From an uncultured bacterium (lineage in GTDB: Bacteria; Actinomycetota; Coriobacteriia; Coriobacteriales; Coriobacteriaceae), in the NCBI GenBank assembly GCA_905215765.1, contig CAJMRP010000022.1, positions 1 through 21,145 of the forward strand: DNA of 21,145 nt. The letters run 5' to 3'. The notes under the pieces are model-generated. The model searched no databases. It saw only the letters and a program-made list of their open reading frames with translations, and was not told where the DNA came from. This document shows, piece by piece, positions 14,406 through 21,044 of the stretch. Positions within the stretch are counted from its first letter, which is position 1. Each line of letters begins with the position of its first letter. A program made the position numbers and the translations under genes.

Positions 14406-15572
14406 ATGTTCGAGAAGAGTGTCGAGGAGCTCACTGAGCTCGGCGCCCAGATCACCACGGCCGAGATTGCTCAGCAGCCCGAGCTTTGGCGTGATACGCT
14501 CAACATCTATCGCGAGAACAAGGAGGCCATCGAGGCCTTCCTGGCCGAGGCTCGCGCCATGGGCGAGGGTCGTCTGTCCGTTGTCTTCACCGGTGCCGGT
14601 ACGTCCGACTACGTTGGCGATACCTGCGCCCCGTACCTGCGTCACGCTGGCAACACTGATCTCTACGACTTTAAGCCCATCGCCACGACCGACATCGTGA
14701 GCGCCCCGCGCGACTTCCTGCGCGCCGAGGATCCCACGCTCGTGGTTTCCTTTGCCCGCTCTGGCAACAGCCCCGAGAGCCTTGCCGCCGTTGCCGTTGC
14801 CAAGGAGCTCGTCCACAACGTCAAGTTCCTCAACATCACCTGCGCTCCCGAGGGCAAGCTCGCTGTCGAGTCTGCCGATGATCCCAACGCGCTGACGCTG
14901 CTCATTCCGCGCGCCAACGACAAGGGCTTCGCCATGACCGGTTCTTATTCCTGCATGACCCTGCTCTCCACCCTTATTTTCGACACTGCCTCTGACGAGC
15001 AGAAGGCCGAGTGGGTCGAGACCATCGCCAAGATGGGCGAGGAGGTCATCTCCCGTGAGCCCGAGATCGCCGATTACCTGGCTGGCGACTTCAACCGCGT
15101 GACCTACTTGGGTTCTGGCTCCTTCGGTGGCCTTGCCCAGGAGAGCCAGCTCAAGATCCTCGAGCTGGCTCACGGTCTGGTCGCTACTTCCTACGACACC
15201 TCCATGGGCTATCGTCATGGACCTAAGTCCTTCGTCGACGATAAGACGCTCGTCTTCGTGTTCGTCAACAACGACGCCTACACCCGTCAGTACGACATCG
15301 ACATCCTCAACGAGATCGGTGGCGACGAGATCGCTCAGCACACCATCGCCGTTCAGCAGGAAGGTGCCACCGTCTATGAGGGTGAGTCCTTCACCTTTAA
15401 GGGCTACGAAGCGCTTCCCGAGGGCTACCTCGCTCTGCCGTTCGTGATGTTTGCCCAGGCCATCAGCCTGCTCAACTCCGTGCGCGTGGGCAACACGCCC
15501 GATACGCCGAGCCCCACCGGTACGGTCAACCGCGTGGTTAAGGGCGTGACGATTCACCCCTTCACCGCTTAG
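14406..15572 (+). CDS. agaS: AgaS-type SIS-domain galactosamine-6-phosphate deaminase/isomerase
   Basis: Cytoplasmic enzyme of 388 residues with two SIS (sugar isomerase) domains. Visible motifs are FTGAGTSDYVGD (about 61-72), VVSFARSGNSPES (113-125), LGSGSFGGLAQES (235-247), ELAHGLV and GYRHGPKSF (268-276). AgaS proteins convert galactosamine-6-phosphate to tagatose-6-phosphate and ammonia, and the neighbours (deacetylase after it, tagatose-6-phosphate-type kinase farther on) fit that step; older annotations call it tagatose-6-phosphate ketose/aldose isomerase. Codon bias is strong, unlike gntR2 just before it, suggesting high expression. It has its own likely promoter and ends at a strong terminator, so nagA2 probably depends on another promoter or on read-through. 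Confidence 0.92.
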   Translation: MFEKSVEELTELGAQITTAEIAQQPELWRDTLNIYRENKEAIEAFLAEARAMGEGRLSVVFTGAGTSDYVGDTCAPYLRHAGNTDLYDFKPIATTDIVSAPRDFLRAEDPTLVVSFARSGNSPESLAAVAVAKELVHNVKFLNITCAPEGKLAVESADDPNALTLLIPRANDKGFAMTGSYSCMTLLSTLIFDTASDEQKAEWVETIAKMGEEVISREPEIADYLAGDFNRVTYLGSGSFGGLAQESQLKILELAHGLVATSYDTSMGYRHGPKSFVDDKTLVFVFVNNDAYTRQYDIDILNEIGGDEIAQHTIAVQQEGATVYEGESFTFKGYEALPEGYLALPFVMFAQAISLLNSVRVGNTPDTPSPTGTVNRVVKGVTIHPFTA

Positions 15573-15590
15573 TCGCGTCCCTCTGTAAGG

Positions 15591-15630
15591 GCGCCCGTCC
15601 GCTCATAACGGCGGGCGGGCGCTTTTTGTT
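15591..15630 (+). terminator. Intrinsic terminator after agaS
   Basis: A 12-bp GC stem (GCGCCCGTCCGC with GCGGGCGGGCGC, one G-U pair) over an 8-base loop is followed by TTTTTGTTTT. Confidence 0.9.
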
Positions 15631-15687
15631 TTACCTGAGCTGGGTATAGCATCACCACAGTCAACTGCTTTAAAGCAAGGAGTGCAT

Positions 15688-16857
15688 ATGAGCACGTACG
15701 CAATTAAGGCTGACAAGTTCTTCTTGCCGGCAGGCCCGCAACTGGGCGGCTATCTTATGGTCGAGGATGGCGTCTTTGGCGCCTGGCAGGCCGACGAGCC
15801 CTCTTGCGAGATTAAGGACTACACAGGGTCGTGGATCGCACCGGGTATGGTCGATACTCACATCCATGGCTTCTACAACCACTCAACTACCGATAATGAT
15901 CCCGTGGGCATCGATATCAGCTCGACCGAGCTCGCCCGTCGCGGTACCACCAGCTGGCTGCCCACGACGTTCACCGATGGCGTCGAGCAGATCAAGGACG
16001 CCTGCGCCGCCATCGCTCAGGCGGACGAGGGTCGCGGCCCCGACTTCTGCGGTGCTCGCATTCAGGGCATCTACCTGGAGGGCCCCTTCTTTACCATGAA
16101 GCACGTGGGCGCGCAGAACCCCGCTTATCTTATCGATCCCTCCGAGGAGATCTTCGATCAGTGGCAGGAGGCCGCCGGCGGTCGCATCGTCAAGAGCGCC
16201 ATGGCGGCCGAGCGCGACGGTGCCGCTGCTTATGCGGCTGCTCTGAACGCCAAGGGTGTGGTGACCAGCATCGGTCACTCCGACGCCACCTACGATGAGT
16301 GCATCGCTGCCATCAACGCCGGTGCCAGCTGCTTTACGCATACCTATAACGGCCAGCGCGGGCTGCATCACCGTGAGCCCGGTGTCGTGGGCGCTGCCAT
16401 GTCCACGCCCGAGACCTACGCCGAGATCATCTGTGACGGCAAGCACGTTAACCCTGCTGCCATCAAGGCGCTGCTGCAGGCCAAGGGCTGGCAGCACACG
16501 GTGCTCATTACCGACTGCCTGGGTTGCGGCGGCATGCCCGAGGGCAGCTACACCAGTGGTGGCATGGACGTCATCATGAAGGACAACCTGTGCTGGCTCG
16601 CCGACGGCAAGAGCATTGCCGGCTCGGTGCTCACGCTTGCCCAGGGCGTCAAGAACATCGTCGACTGGGGCATCGCCAGCGCCGATATCGCCATTCGCAT
16701 GGCAACCGAGGTGCCGGCTCGCTCTGCGCACATCGAGGATAAGTGCGGCAGCATCATGCCGGGTCGCGACGCCGACTTTGTCGTGTTCGACCATGAGCTC
16801 ACCCTCGTCGAGACGTATGTTGGCGGTCAGAGCGTCGGCAACGCCTTTACCGAGTAA
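15688..16857 (+). CDS. nagA: N-acetylhexosamine-6-phosphate deacetylase, copy 2
   Basis: The 389-residue amidohydrolase retains every active-site motif of copy 1 (DTHIHG, YLEGPFF, IGHSD, THTYNG, LITDCLGCGG). About 25 residues differ, including K288S, S307K, the DAEGIN-to-DPVGID change near residues 71-76 and NPDL-to-DHEL near the C-terminus. Silent differences are frequent, for example about 17 of the first 120 bases, so the duplication is not very recent and the protein is under strong constraint. ATG 15688 follows AAGGAG (15677-15682); a GTG at 15682 would put the start inside that site. After agaS, its likely substrate is GalNAc-6-phosphate (an AgaA/GnbF role), with GlcNAc-6-phosphate also possible; sequence alone cannot separate them. 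Confidence 0.92.
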   Translation: MSTYAIKADKFFLPAGPQLGGYLMVEDGVFGAWQADEPSCEIKDYTGSWIAPGMVDTHIHGFYNHSTTDNDPVGIDISSTELARRGTTSWLPTTFTDGVEQIKDACAAIAQADEGRGPDFCGARIQGIYLEGPFFTMKHVGAQNPAYLIDPSEEIFDQWQEAAGGRIVKSAMAAERDGAAAYAAALNAKGVVTSIGHSDATYDECIAAINAGASCFTHTYNGQRGLHHREPGVVGAAMSTPETYAEIICDGKHVNPAAIKALLQAKGWQHTVLITDCLGCGGMPEGSYTSGGMDVIMKDNLCWLADGKSIAGSVLTLAQGVKNIVDWGIASADIAIRMATEVPARSAHIEDKCGSIMPGRDADFVVFDHELTLVETYVGGQSVGNAFTE

Positions 16858-16868
16858 CGATAGAAAAA

Positions 16869-16900
16869 ACGGCGGGCCCGAATCTGCTCGGACCCGCCGT
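16869..16900 (-). terminator. Terminator for the leftward flavodoxin gene
   Basis: A 13-bp stem with one mismatch (ACGGCGGGCCCGA / TCGGACCCGCCGT). Read on the minus strand it is followed by a run of six T, a strong intrinsic terminator. On the plus strand it may also stop nagA2 transcripts, but no T-tract follows there. Confidence 0.85.
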
Positions 16901-16931
16901 ATGGGTTAAACGCTCAAAAGCACCTTTACAG

Positions 16932-17516
16932 TTACAGCTTGTTAGCGATCTTCTTTGCCGTGCGCTTGACGCCGGCCACCAGGCCTCCTGCAGGATGCTC
17001 CTTCTCGTAGGCTAGACGCTTCTCGCGCTCGGCATACTCTTCGACGATGATGTCGCCGTACTCGTCTTCAATCTTGTCGAAGAAGTCGACGGCGCCCTTA
17101 ATTTCTTCAGCGGTCGGGTGTCCCTTTTGGACACCGCCGGTGAGTTTGAACGGCCCCCACGTATCAAAGCCGGGGCAGCCGTAGACCTCCATAAAGATGG
17201 CCTGCCTCATGCGGCAGATACCATCGATATCCTTGCCGTACCACTTGTTTTTGCCACCGTAGGTCATAAGGCCAAACACCTTGTTCTGCGGCTGCAGCAC
17301 GTTCGTGAGCACGCGTGCCATGTCCTTGTCGATCTCGGAGTAATAGATGCCCGTGGCGACGCCAATCAGATGGTATTCGTGCAGGTCGGGGTACTCGTTT
17401 TTGCCAAGCGCCTTGACGTCGAGGGTATCGATTTCGGGGTGCGCCTCGACGATGGCGTCCACGAGCTTTTTCGTATTGCCGTGGTGGGGCGAGGCATAGA
17501 GGATGATGGTTCGCAT
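16932..17516 (-). CDS. Flavodoxin-family protein
   Basis: The protein has 194 residues. It begins MRTIILYASPHHGNTKKLV, a beta strand and FMN phosphate-binding loop of the flavodoxin fold, followed by LIGVATGIYY and VFGLMTYGGKN, the usual second and third strand-loop segments. The last 40 residues (EYAEREKRLAYEKEHPAGGL onward) form a charged helix outside the core fold, with a basic C-terminus. I chose the internal ATG at 17516 because the signature starts immediately there, with GAAAGG eight bases upstream; an in-frame start at 17546 adds ten unconvincing residues. It likely carries electrons through FMN; the partner is unknown. It is the only clear leftward protein gene among the sugar genes, so it is probably unrelated to the pathway. 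Confidence 0.85.
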   Translation of the reverse strand: MRTIILYASPHHGNTKKLVDAIVEAHPEIDTLDVKALGKNEYPDLHEYHLIGVATGIYYSEIDKDMARVLTNVLQPQNKVFGLMTYGGKNKWYGKDIDGICRMRQAIFMEVYGCPGFDTWGPFKLTGGVQKGHPTAEEIKGAVDFFDKIEDEYGDIIVEEYAEREKRLAYEKEHPAGGLVAGVKRTAKKIANKL

Positions 17517-17671
17517 AAGAAGGCCTTTCAGCTGTAATTGCATCAATGTCTATATGGTGCCCCGTTGCATGCCTGGGATACCGGATGCATCGGTGAACGT
17601 GCGGGTTTGTCCTTTGGTCAGGGCCGAGACAGGTACTTGCGAGCAAAAGCAGTTGTTCGAAAGGATGGGCA

Positions 17672-18553
17672 ATGGAATACGCTCTCTCCAACGATTCGAT
17701 TTCTATTAAGGTGTCCACGGCTGGTGGTTCGTTTACCTCGATTGAGGCTGGAGGTCGCGAGTACTTGTGGCAGGGCGATCCCGCCGTGTGGTCCGGCCAA
17801 GCACCGATTTGCTTCCCGATTTGCGGAGGCTTGCGCGACAACAGCGCCATGACGTTTGCCGGGCATCATGTAAAGCTCGCTCGCCACGGGTTTGCGCGCA
17901 AACAGGAGTGGAAGCTGCTGAGCCAAGGCGAAAACGAGCTGGTGATGTGCCTGGCTTCGGAGAATAACGCCGCGCTGCTGAGCGATTATCCGTATCCGTT
18001 TAAGCTTGTCGCTCGCTATACGCTCGAGGACGCTGCCGTGCGCGTCTCCTATGAGGTGACCAACGAGGGAACCGAGGACATGCCGTTCTTTATCGGCGGT
18101 CATCCCGGCTTTAGGTGTCCGCTCGATGAGGGCGAGGCCTATACGGACTACGAGTTGCGCTTTGAGAAGGACGAGGCTGCGGAGCTTTGCACTGCCGTCC
18201 CCTCGACTGGCTTGATTGACGTGACCAATCGCTCCAAGAATCCCATGGTGGGAAAGACGCTGCCCCTGTCGCACGAGCTCTTCGATTTTGCGGAGACCAT
18301 CTTTGACGTGCTCGAGAGCCGCCAGGTCACGCTTTCTAAGAAGGGGGAGGACAAGGGCGTCCGCCTGAGCTTTGAGGACTTCCCATATCTCATTGTGTGG
18401 AGCAAGCCCGAGGGCGATTTTGTGGCGGTTGAGCCTTGGGGCGGTCTTTCGACCTGTTCCGATGAGGACGACGTACTTGAGCATAAGCGCGGCTGCCTTG
18501 TCGCTAAGCCCAAGGAGACCGTCGTTCGCTCGTTCACGATTGAGATTCTGTAA
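17672..18553 (+). CDS. galM: Aldose 1-epimerase, LacX/GalM-like mutarotase
   Basis: The cytoplasmic enzyme has 293 residues, the size of the LacX branch. It interconverts alpha and beta anomers of galactose or a related sugar. Conserved sites are His72 in ARHGFAR, His144 in IGGHPGFRCPL (general acid) and Glu254 in VAVEPWGGL (general base), all in the expected order. Beta-galactosidase releases beta-galactose, while galactokinase uses the alpha form, so a mutarotase fits the GH35 gene. It precedes the PfkB kinase by 59 bases without a terminator, likely one operon. ATG 17672 follows AAAGG. Pneumococcal bgaC loci also carry a GalM near agaS. Confidence 0.88.
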   Translation: MEYALSNDSISIKVSTAGGSFTSIEAGGREYLWQGDPAVWSGQAPICFPICGGLRDNSAMTFAGHHVKLARHGFARKQEWKLLSQGENELVMCLASENNAALLSDYPYPFKLVARYTLEDAAVRVSYEVTNEGTEDMPFFIGGHPGFRCPLDEGEAYTDYELRFEKDEAAELCTAVPSTGLIDVTNRSKNPMVGKTLPLSHELFDFAETIFDVLESRQVTLSKKGEDKGVRLSFEDFPYLIVWSKPEGDFVAVEPWGGLSTCSDEDDVLEHKRGCLVAKPKETVVRSFTIEIL

Positions 18554-18612
18554 TTCCGTTTTGTCGACTCGTATCGCGAGGCACAAGGAGCCTGCGAGAT
18601 AAGGAGCTAAAA

Positions 18613-19548
18613 ATGATCCTCACCGTTACGATGAACCCGTCTGTCGATACGCGCTATCAGCTCGACGAGCTCGTTATCGACGACGTCAACCGCGTGACGC
18701 CCGAAAAGACCGCCGGCGGCAAGGGCCTCAACGTGGCCCGTGTGCTGGGTCAGCTGGGCGACGACGTTGTGGCAACCGGTCTGCTCGGCGGCCACATGGG
18801 CGCCTACATGGCTGAGCTCATGGACGCCAACGGTATTAACAACGACTTTGTGCCCATCAAGGGCGAGACTCGAATTTGCCTCAACATCCTCCACGCCGGC
18901 AACCAGACCGAGCTGCTCGAGAGTGGCCCGACAATTGCCCCCGAGGAACTCGATGCCTTTACCGCCAAGTTTACTGAGCTTGCGGGCAAGGCCGACGTCG
19001 TCACCATTTCGGGTTCTCTGCCCCGCGGTGTCGAGGCAGACTACTATGCCAAGATCACGGGCATTGCCGAGAACGCCGGCGCCAAGGTGCTGCTCGATAC
19101 CTCGGGTGCTTCGCTCGAGGCCGCCCTTAAGTCCGAAATTAAGCCCGAGCTGGTCAAGCCTAACCTGACCGAGATCAACGGCCTTCTGGGCACGAGCTTT
19201 ACCACCGACGATGTGGACGAGCTCCGCGCCGCGCTCGCTTCTGATGCCCGCTTCTCCGATATCCCCTGGGTCGTCGTGTCCATGGGCGCTGCCGGCTCCG
19301 TTGGCTTCCACAATGGCCGTGCGTTCCGCGCAAAGACGCCCGATATCCCTGCCGTTAACGCCACGGGCTCTGGTGACTCCACTATCGCTGGCTTCGCGCA
19401 TGCCATTGCTGCTGGCGCAGACGACGAGACGGTGCTGCGTACCGCCAACACCTGCGGCAAGCTCAATGCCATGGATCCCATGACTGGCCATCTGGTCATG
19501 GACCGTTGGGACGAGGTCTACAACGGCGTTGTCGTGACCGAGCTGTAA
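18613..19548 (+). CDS. lacC: PfkB-family kinase, probable tagatose-6-phosphate kinase
   Basis: The 311-residue kinase is of the 1-phosphofructokinase/LacC/FruK type. It shows TVTMNPSVDTRYQLDEL at the start, AGGKGLNVARVL (34-45), ISGSLPRGV (132-140), KPNLTEI, VSMGAAGS and the nucleotide-binding NATGSGDSTIAGF motif with catalytic Asp255. These kinases phosphorylate sugar phosphates at C1. Next to galM, and two genes past agaS and nagA2, the most useful substrate is tagatose-6-phosphate from galactosamine-6-phosphate; fructose-1-phosphate kinase cannot be excluded because the motifs are shared. Ribosome binding site AAGGAG (18601-18606). No aldolase for tagatose-1,6-bisphosphate is in the window. 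Confidence 0.85.
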   Translation: MILTVTMNPSVDTRYQLDELVIDDVNRVTPEKTAGGKGLNVARVLGQLGDDVVATGLLGGHMGAYMAELMDANGINNDFVPIKGETRICLNILHAGNQTELLESGPTIAPEELDAFTAKFTELAGKADVVTISGSLPRGVEADYYAKITGIAENAGAKVLLDTSGASLEAALKSEIKPELVKPNLTEINGLLGTSFTTDDVDELRAALASDARFSDIPWVVVSMGAAGSVGFHNGRAFRAKTPDIPAVNATGSGDSTIAGFAHAIAAGADDETVLRTANTCGKLNAMDPMTGHLVMDRWDEVYNGVVVTEL

Positions 19549-19560
19549 GGGCTTGGGCGT

Positions 19561-19713
19561 CGGTCCCGGCATCGCTTGCTAGCTCATGTCGACGACAAGT
19601 GCGATAGCATTATGTCGGGGCACGACGCCGACGTTGTCGTGTTCAATCCCGACCTTACCCTAGCCGAGACGTAGGTGGGCGGCAACAGCTTTGGTAATGC
19701 GTTCGCCGAGTAA
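19561..19713 (+). pseudogene. Decayed 3' remnant of a third nagA copy
   Basis: Bases from about 19583 align with the end of nagA1 (about 6956-7086). Translation gives a sequence close to AHVEDKCGSIMPGRDADFVV with several substitutions, then FNPDLTLAET followed by a TAG (19672-19674) where both intact genes have tyrosine, then VGGNSFGNAFAE and TAA. FNPDLTL and GGNS match copy 1 rather than copy 2 (FDHELTL, GGQS), so copy 1 or its ancestor is the relative. Similarity before 19583 is patchy, so the left border near 19561 is approximate. It starts soon after the lacC stop and has no start codon or function. Confidence 0.85.
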
Positions 19714-19744
19714 GCTGCTTGCCGACGCTTACTGGGAGGAGTAA
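19712..19744 (+). pseudogene. Remnant of the yhcH 3' end, fused to the nagA remnant
   Basis: AAGCTGCTTGCCGACGCTTA onward encodes KLLADAYWEE and TAA, the last ten codons of yhcH at 7559-7592. It follows the nagA remnant directly, sharing the TAA/AAG bases, so the region from the nagA stop through most of yhcH (about 470 bases in the intact copy) is missing. Short AGCTGC repeats occur at both sides of the missing segment in the intact locus (near 7085-7090 and 7560-7566), as expected for a microhomology deletion. Confidence 0.85.
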
Positions 19745-19775
19745 CGAGCTGCTCGGTTGAGCTGTTCGTCTGATG

Positions 19776-19853
19776 GCGTGATTCCCCTAGGGGAATCACG
19801 CTACGACCCCGCCAAGCGTGTTTCCCTAAGGGAAATCACGTTTGGTGGGGTTT
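19776..19853 (+). terminator. Second copy of the double-hairpin terminator
   Basis: The first hairpin (19776-19801) is a perfect 26-base palindrome centred on CCCTAGGG. The second (19807-19849) pairs CCCCGCCAA with TTGGTGGGG around another CCCTAAGGG core, followed by TTTT. It closely matches the terminator at 7624-7702 and retains pairing despite base changes. It may now terminate lacC transcripts. Confidence 0.75.
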
Positions 19854-19918
19854 TCTGTTTTTGAGTAGGAAGCGATCGACGTGGCGATGCGTGGATTGGC
19901 GCGCGCCCATAATCGACA

Positions 19919-19943
19919 ACAAAAAAGCCGCCCAAAGGCGGCT
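19919..19943 (-). terminator. Terminator of tRNA-Thr
   Basis: AGCCGCC/GGCGGCT hairpin (19926-19943) with a 4-base loop; on the minus strand it is followed by a run of T. It begins 12 bases after the tRNA 3' end. Confidence 0.85.
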
Positions 19944-19954
19944 ATCTTGTGCAA

Positions 19955-20030
19955 TGGAGCCAGCGACCGGGCTCGAACCGGTGACCCCCGCTTTACGAGA
20001 GCGGTGCTCTACCAACTGAGCTACGCTGGC
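19955..20030 (-). tRNA. tRNA-Thr (anticodon CGT)
   Basis: On the minus strand the 76-base sequence folds as a cloverleaf: acceptor GCCAGCG/CGCTGGC, D-loop with AGCTCAGTTGGTAGAGC, anticodon stem CCGCT/AGCGG with loop CTCGTAA (anticodon CGT, reading ACG), T-arm with GGTTCGAGCC, discriminator T and an encoded CCA end. No intron or truncation. Confidence 0.95.
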
Positions 20031-20187
20031 GGCCATATGATGACGCAACTGAGGCGTCAACGGCTGTCTATAATACGGGACATCGCACATCCGCGCAAGT
20101 GTTCTGACGGCTTTTCTCACTTTAAATGCACTAATATTGGAGACGCGATGTCTTGCTCTTACGGGTCTCAAACAGAATGGGGTGGCG

Positions 20188-20682
20188 ATGGCTCAACCCA
20201 AGATTCTTCTCACACGCATCGACGACCGGTTTATTTGCGGGCAAGACATTGAGCTGTGGAACGAGGCGACTGGTTCCAACCTTGTCCTAATCGTCAACGA
20301 TGAGATCGCGGCGGATTCGCGCCAATGGGCACCCATGAGGGTGGCGGCGCCAGAAGGCGTTTGGACAAGGTTTTTCTCGGTGCAAAGGGCCATCGACATC
20401 ATTCATACCGCAACGCCGCGCCAATTGATTCTGATCATGGTGGCCTCACCCGCCGATGCACTCGCGCTGGTTAAGGGTGGCGTGCCGATCACCAAGATCA
20501 GCATTGGCCATATGCAGGCAGGGGAGGGCAAGCACCCCATAACGCCCGCAGTCGCCGTAGACGGCGAAGATGTCGCCGCCTTCAAAGAGCTGCAAAAGCT
20601 CGGCATAGAACTAGAAATTCGCTATCTCCCCAGCTCGAATCCCGACCCCATCCAACTAGTCATTGGGGACGTTCTTAAATGA
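20188..20682 (+). CDS. Orphan PTS mannose-family EIIB (AgaV-like) with His-to-Cys at the phosphorylation site
   Basis: The 164-residue protein reads ILLTRIDDRFICGQDIELW at the N-terminus; AgaV/AgaB-type proteins have RIDxRLIHGQV here. The phosphorylated His is Cys17 (TGC, two base changes from a His codon), and Val after Gln is Asp. The rest is well conserved (LVKGGVPITKISIGHMQ, PAVAVDGEDVAAFKELQKLG), so it is not simply decaying. The start was set at ATG 20188 after GGGGTGG; an in-frame ATG at 20137 would add 17 poorly conserved residues. No IIA, IIC or IID gene adjoins it. A TATAAT at 20069-20074 may be its -10. It may be a phospho-cysteine carrier, a sensor or an inactive relic; sequence cannot tell. 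The last codons lie in a palindromic repeat. Confidence 0.82.
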   Translation: MAQPKILLTRIDDRFICGQDIELWNEATGSNLVLIVNDEIAADSRQWAPMRVAAPEGVWTRFFSVQRAIDIIHTATPRQLILIMVASPADALALVKGGVPITKISIGHMQAGEGKHPITPAVAVDGEDVAAFKELQKLGIELEIRYLPSSNPDPIQLVIGDVLK

Positions 20683-20720
20683 CTAGTCAAACGGGACACC
20701 CTTGGCACTTGGGGACGTTC
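20655..20720. repeat. REP-like palindrome and repeated TTGGGGACGTTC motif
   Basis: ACTAGTCATT (20655-20664) and AATGACTAGT (20678-20687) are perfect inverted repeats around a 13-base loop that contains GGGGACGTTC. TTGGGGACGTTC occurs at 20663-20674 and again at 20709-20720. The first unit overlaps the stop codon of the EIIB gene. The arrangement resembles repetitive extragenic palindromes; genome-wide recurrence cannot be seen from here. Confidence 0.5.
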
Positions 20721-20758
20721 CTTTTAATATGAGCAGGACATTGTCAAGAGGCAAAATC

Positions 20759-20790
20759 GGGCCTGGCCCCAACGATATGGGGTCAGGCCC
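20759..20790 (-). terminator. Hairpin, possible leftward terminator
   Basis: GGGCCTGGCCCC pairs with GGGGTCAGGCCC (one mismatch) over an 8-base loop. On the minus strand it is followed by GATTTTGCC. It may stop transcripts from the transposase side. Confidence 0.45.
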
Positions 20791-21044
20791 TCTCCCTATA
20801 TCAGCCCGTCCGCGGCGACCTCGGCGTGTCTTACCGACGCTCGTCTTTGCAGTTTAATATCCGCCCGCGGCGATCTCTCGCTGGGCAATCCGTTGCTACG
20901 GCTGAGGCTTCTACGTCGAACCGACAGTCTGTGCACGCGTGTGGCGCCCTGGGCGCTCGCAGAAAAGGGACCTGAGGTTCGCCTCAACGGCTTCGGATCG
21001 AACCGCTTCCGGGGTGACTGGCTTATGTGCGGGGGACCGCCCCC
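20791..21044. other. Non-coding, hairpin-rich flank of the IS110-like element
   Basis: No convincing protein frame lies in these 254 bases; a 63-codon minus-strand frame here has no recognisable composition or ribosome site. Read leftward from the transposase stop there are several hairpins (GGGGG/CCCCC at about 21030-21044; GGTTCG/CGAACC; GAGG/CCTC; GCGCCC/GGGCGC) and a near-direct repeat CCGYCCGCGGCGAYCTC (about 20806 and 20861). This would be the element's right end; its outer border is not defined. Confidence 0.4.

Noticed and set aside
19955..20030. Attachment site for an integrated phage or island at tRNA-Thr
   Set aside because: No integrase gene and no repeat of the tRNA 3' end is visible in the window.
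20796..20987. 63-codon minus-strand frame in the IS flank
   Set aside because: No ribosome site, Arg/Ser-rich shadow-like composition, and it covers the hairpins of the element end.
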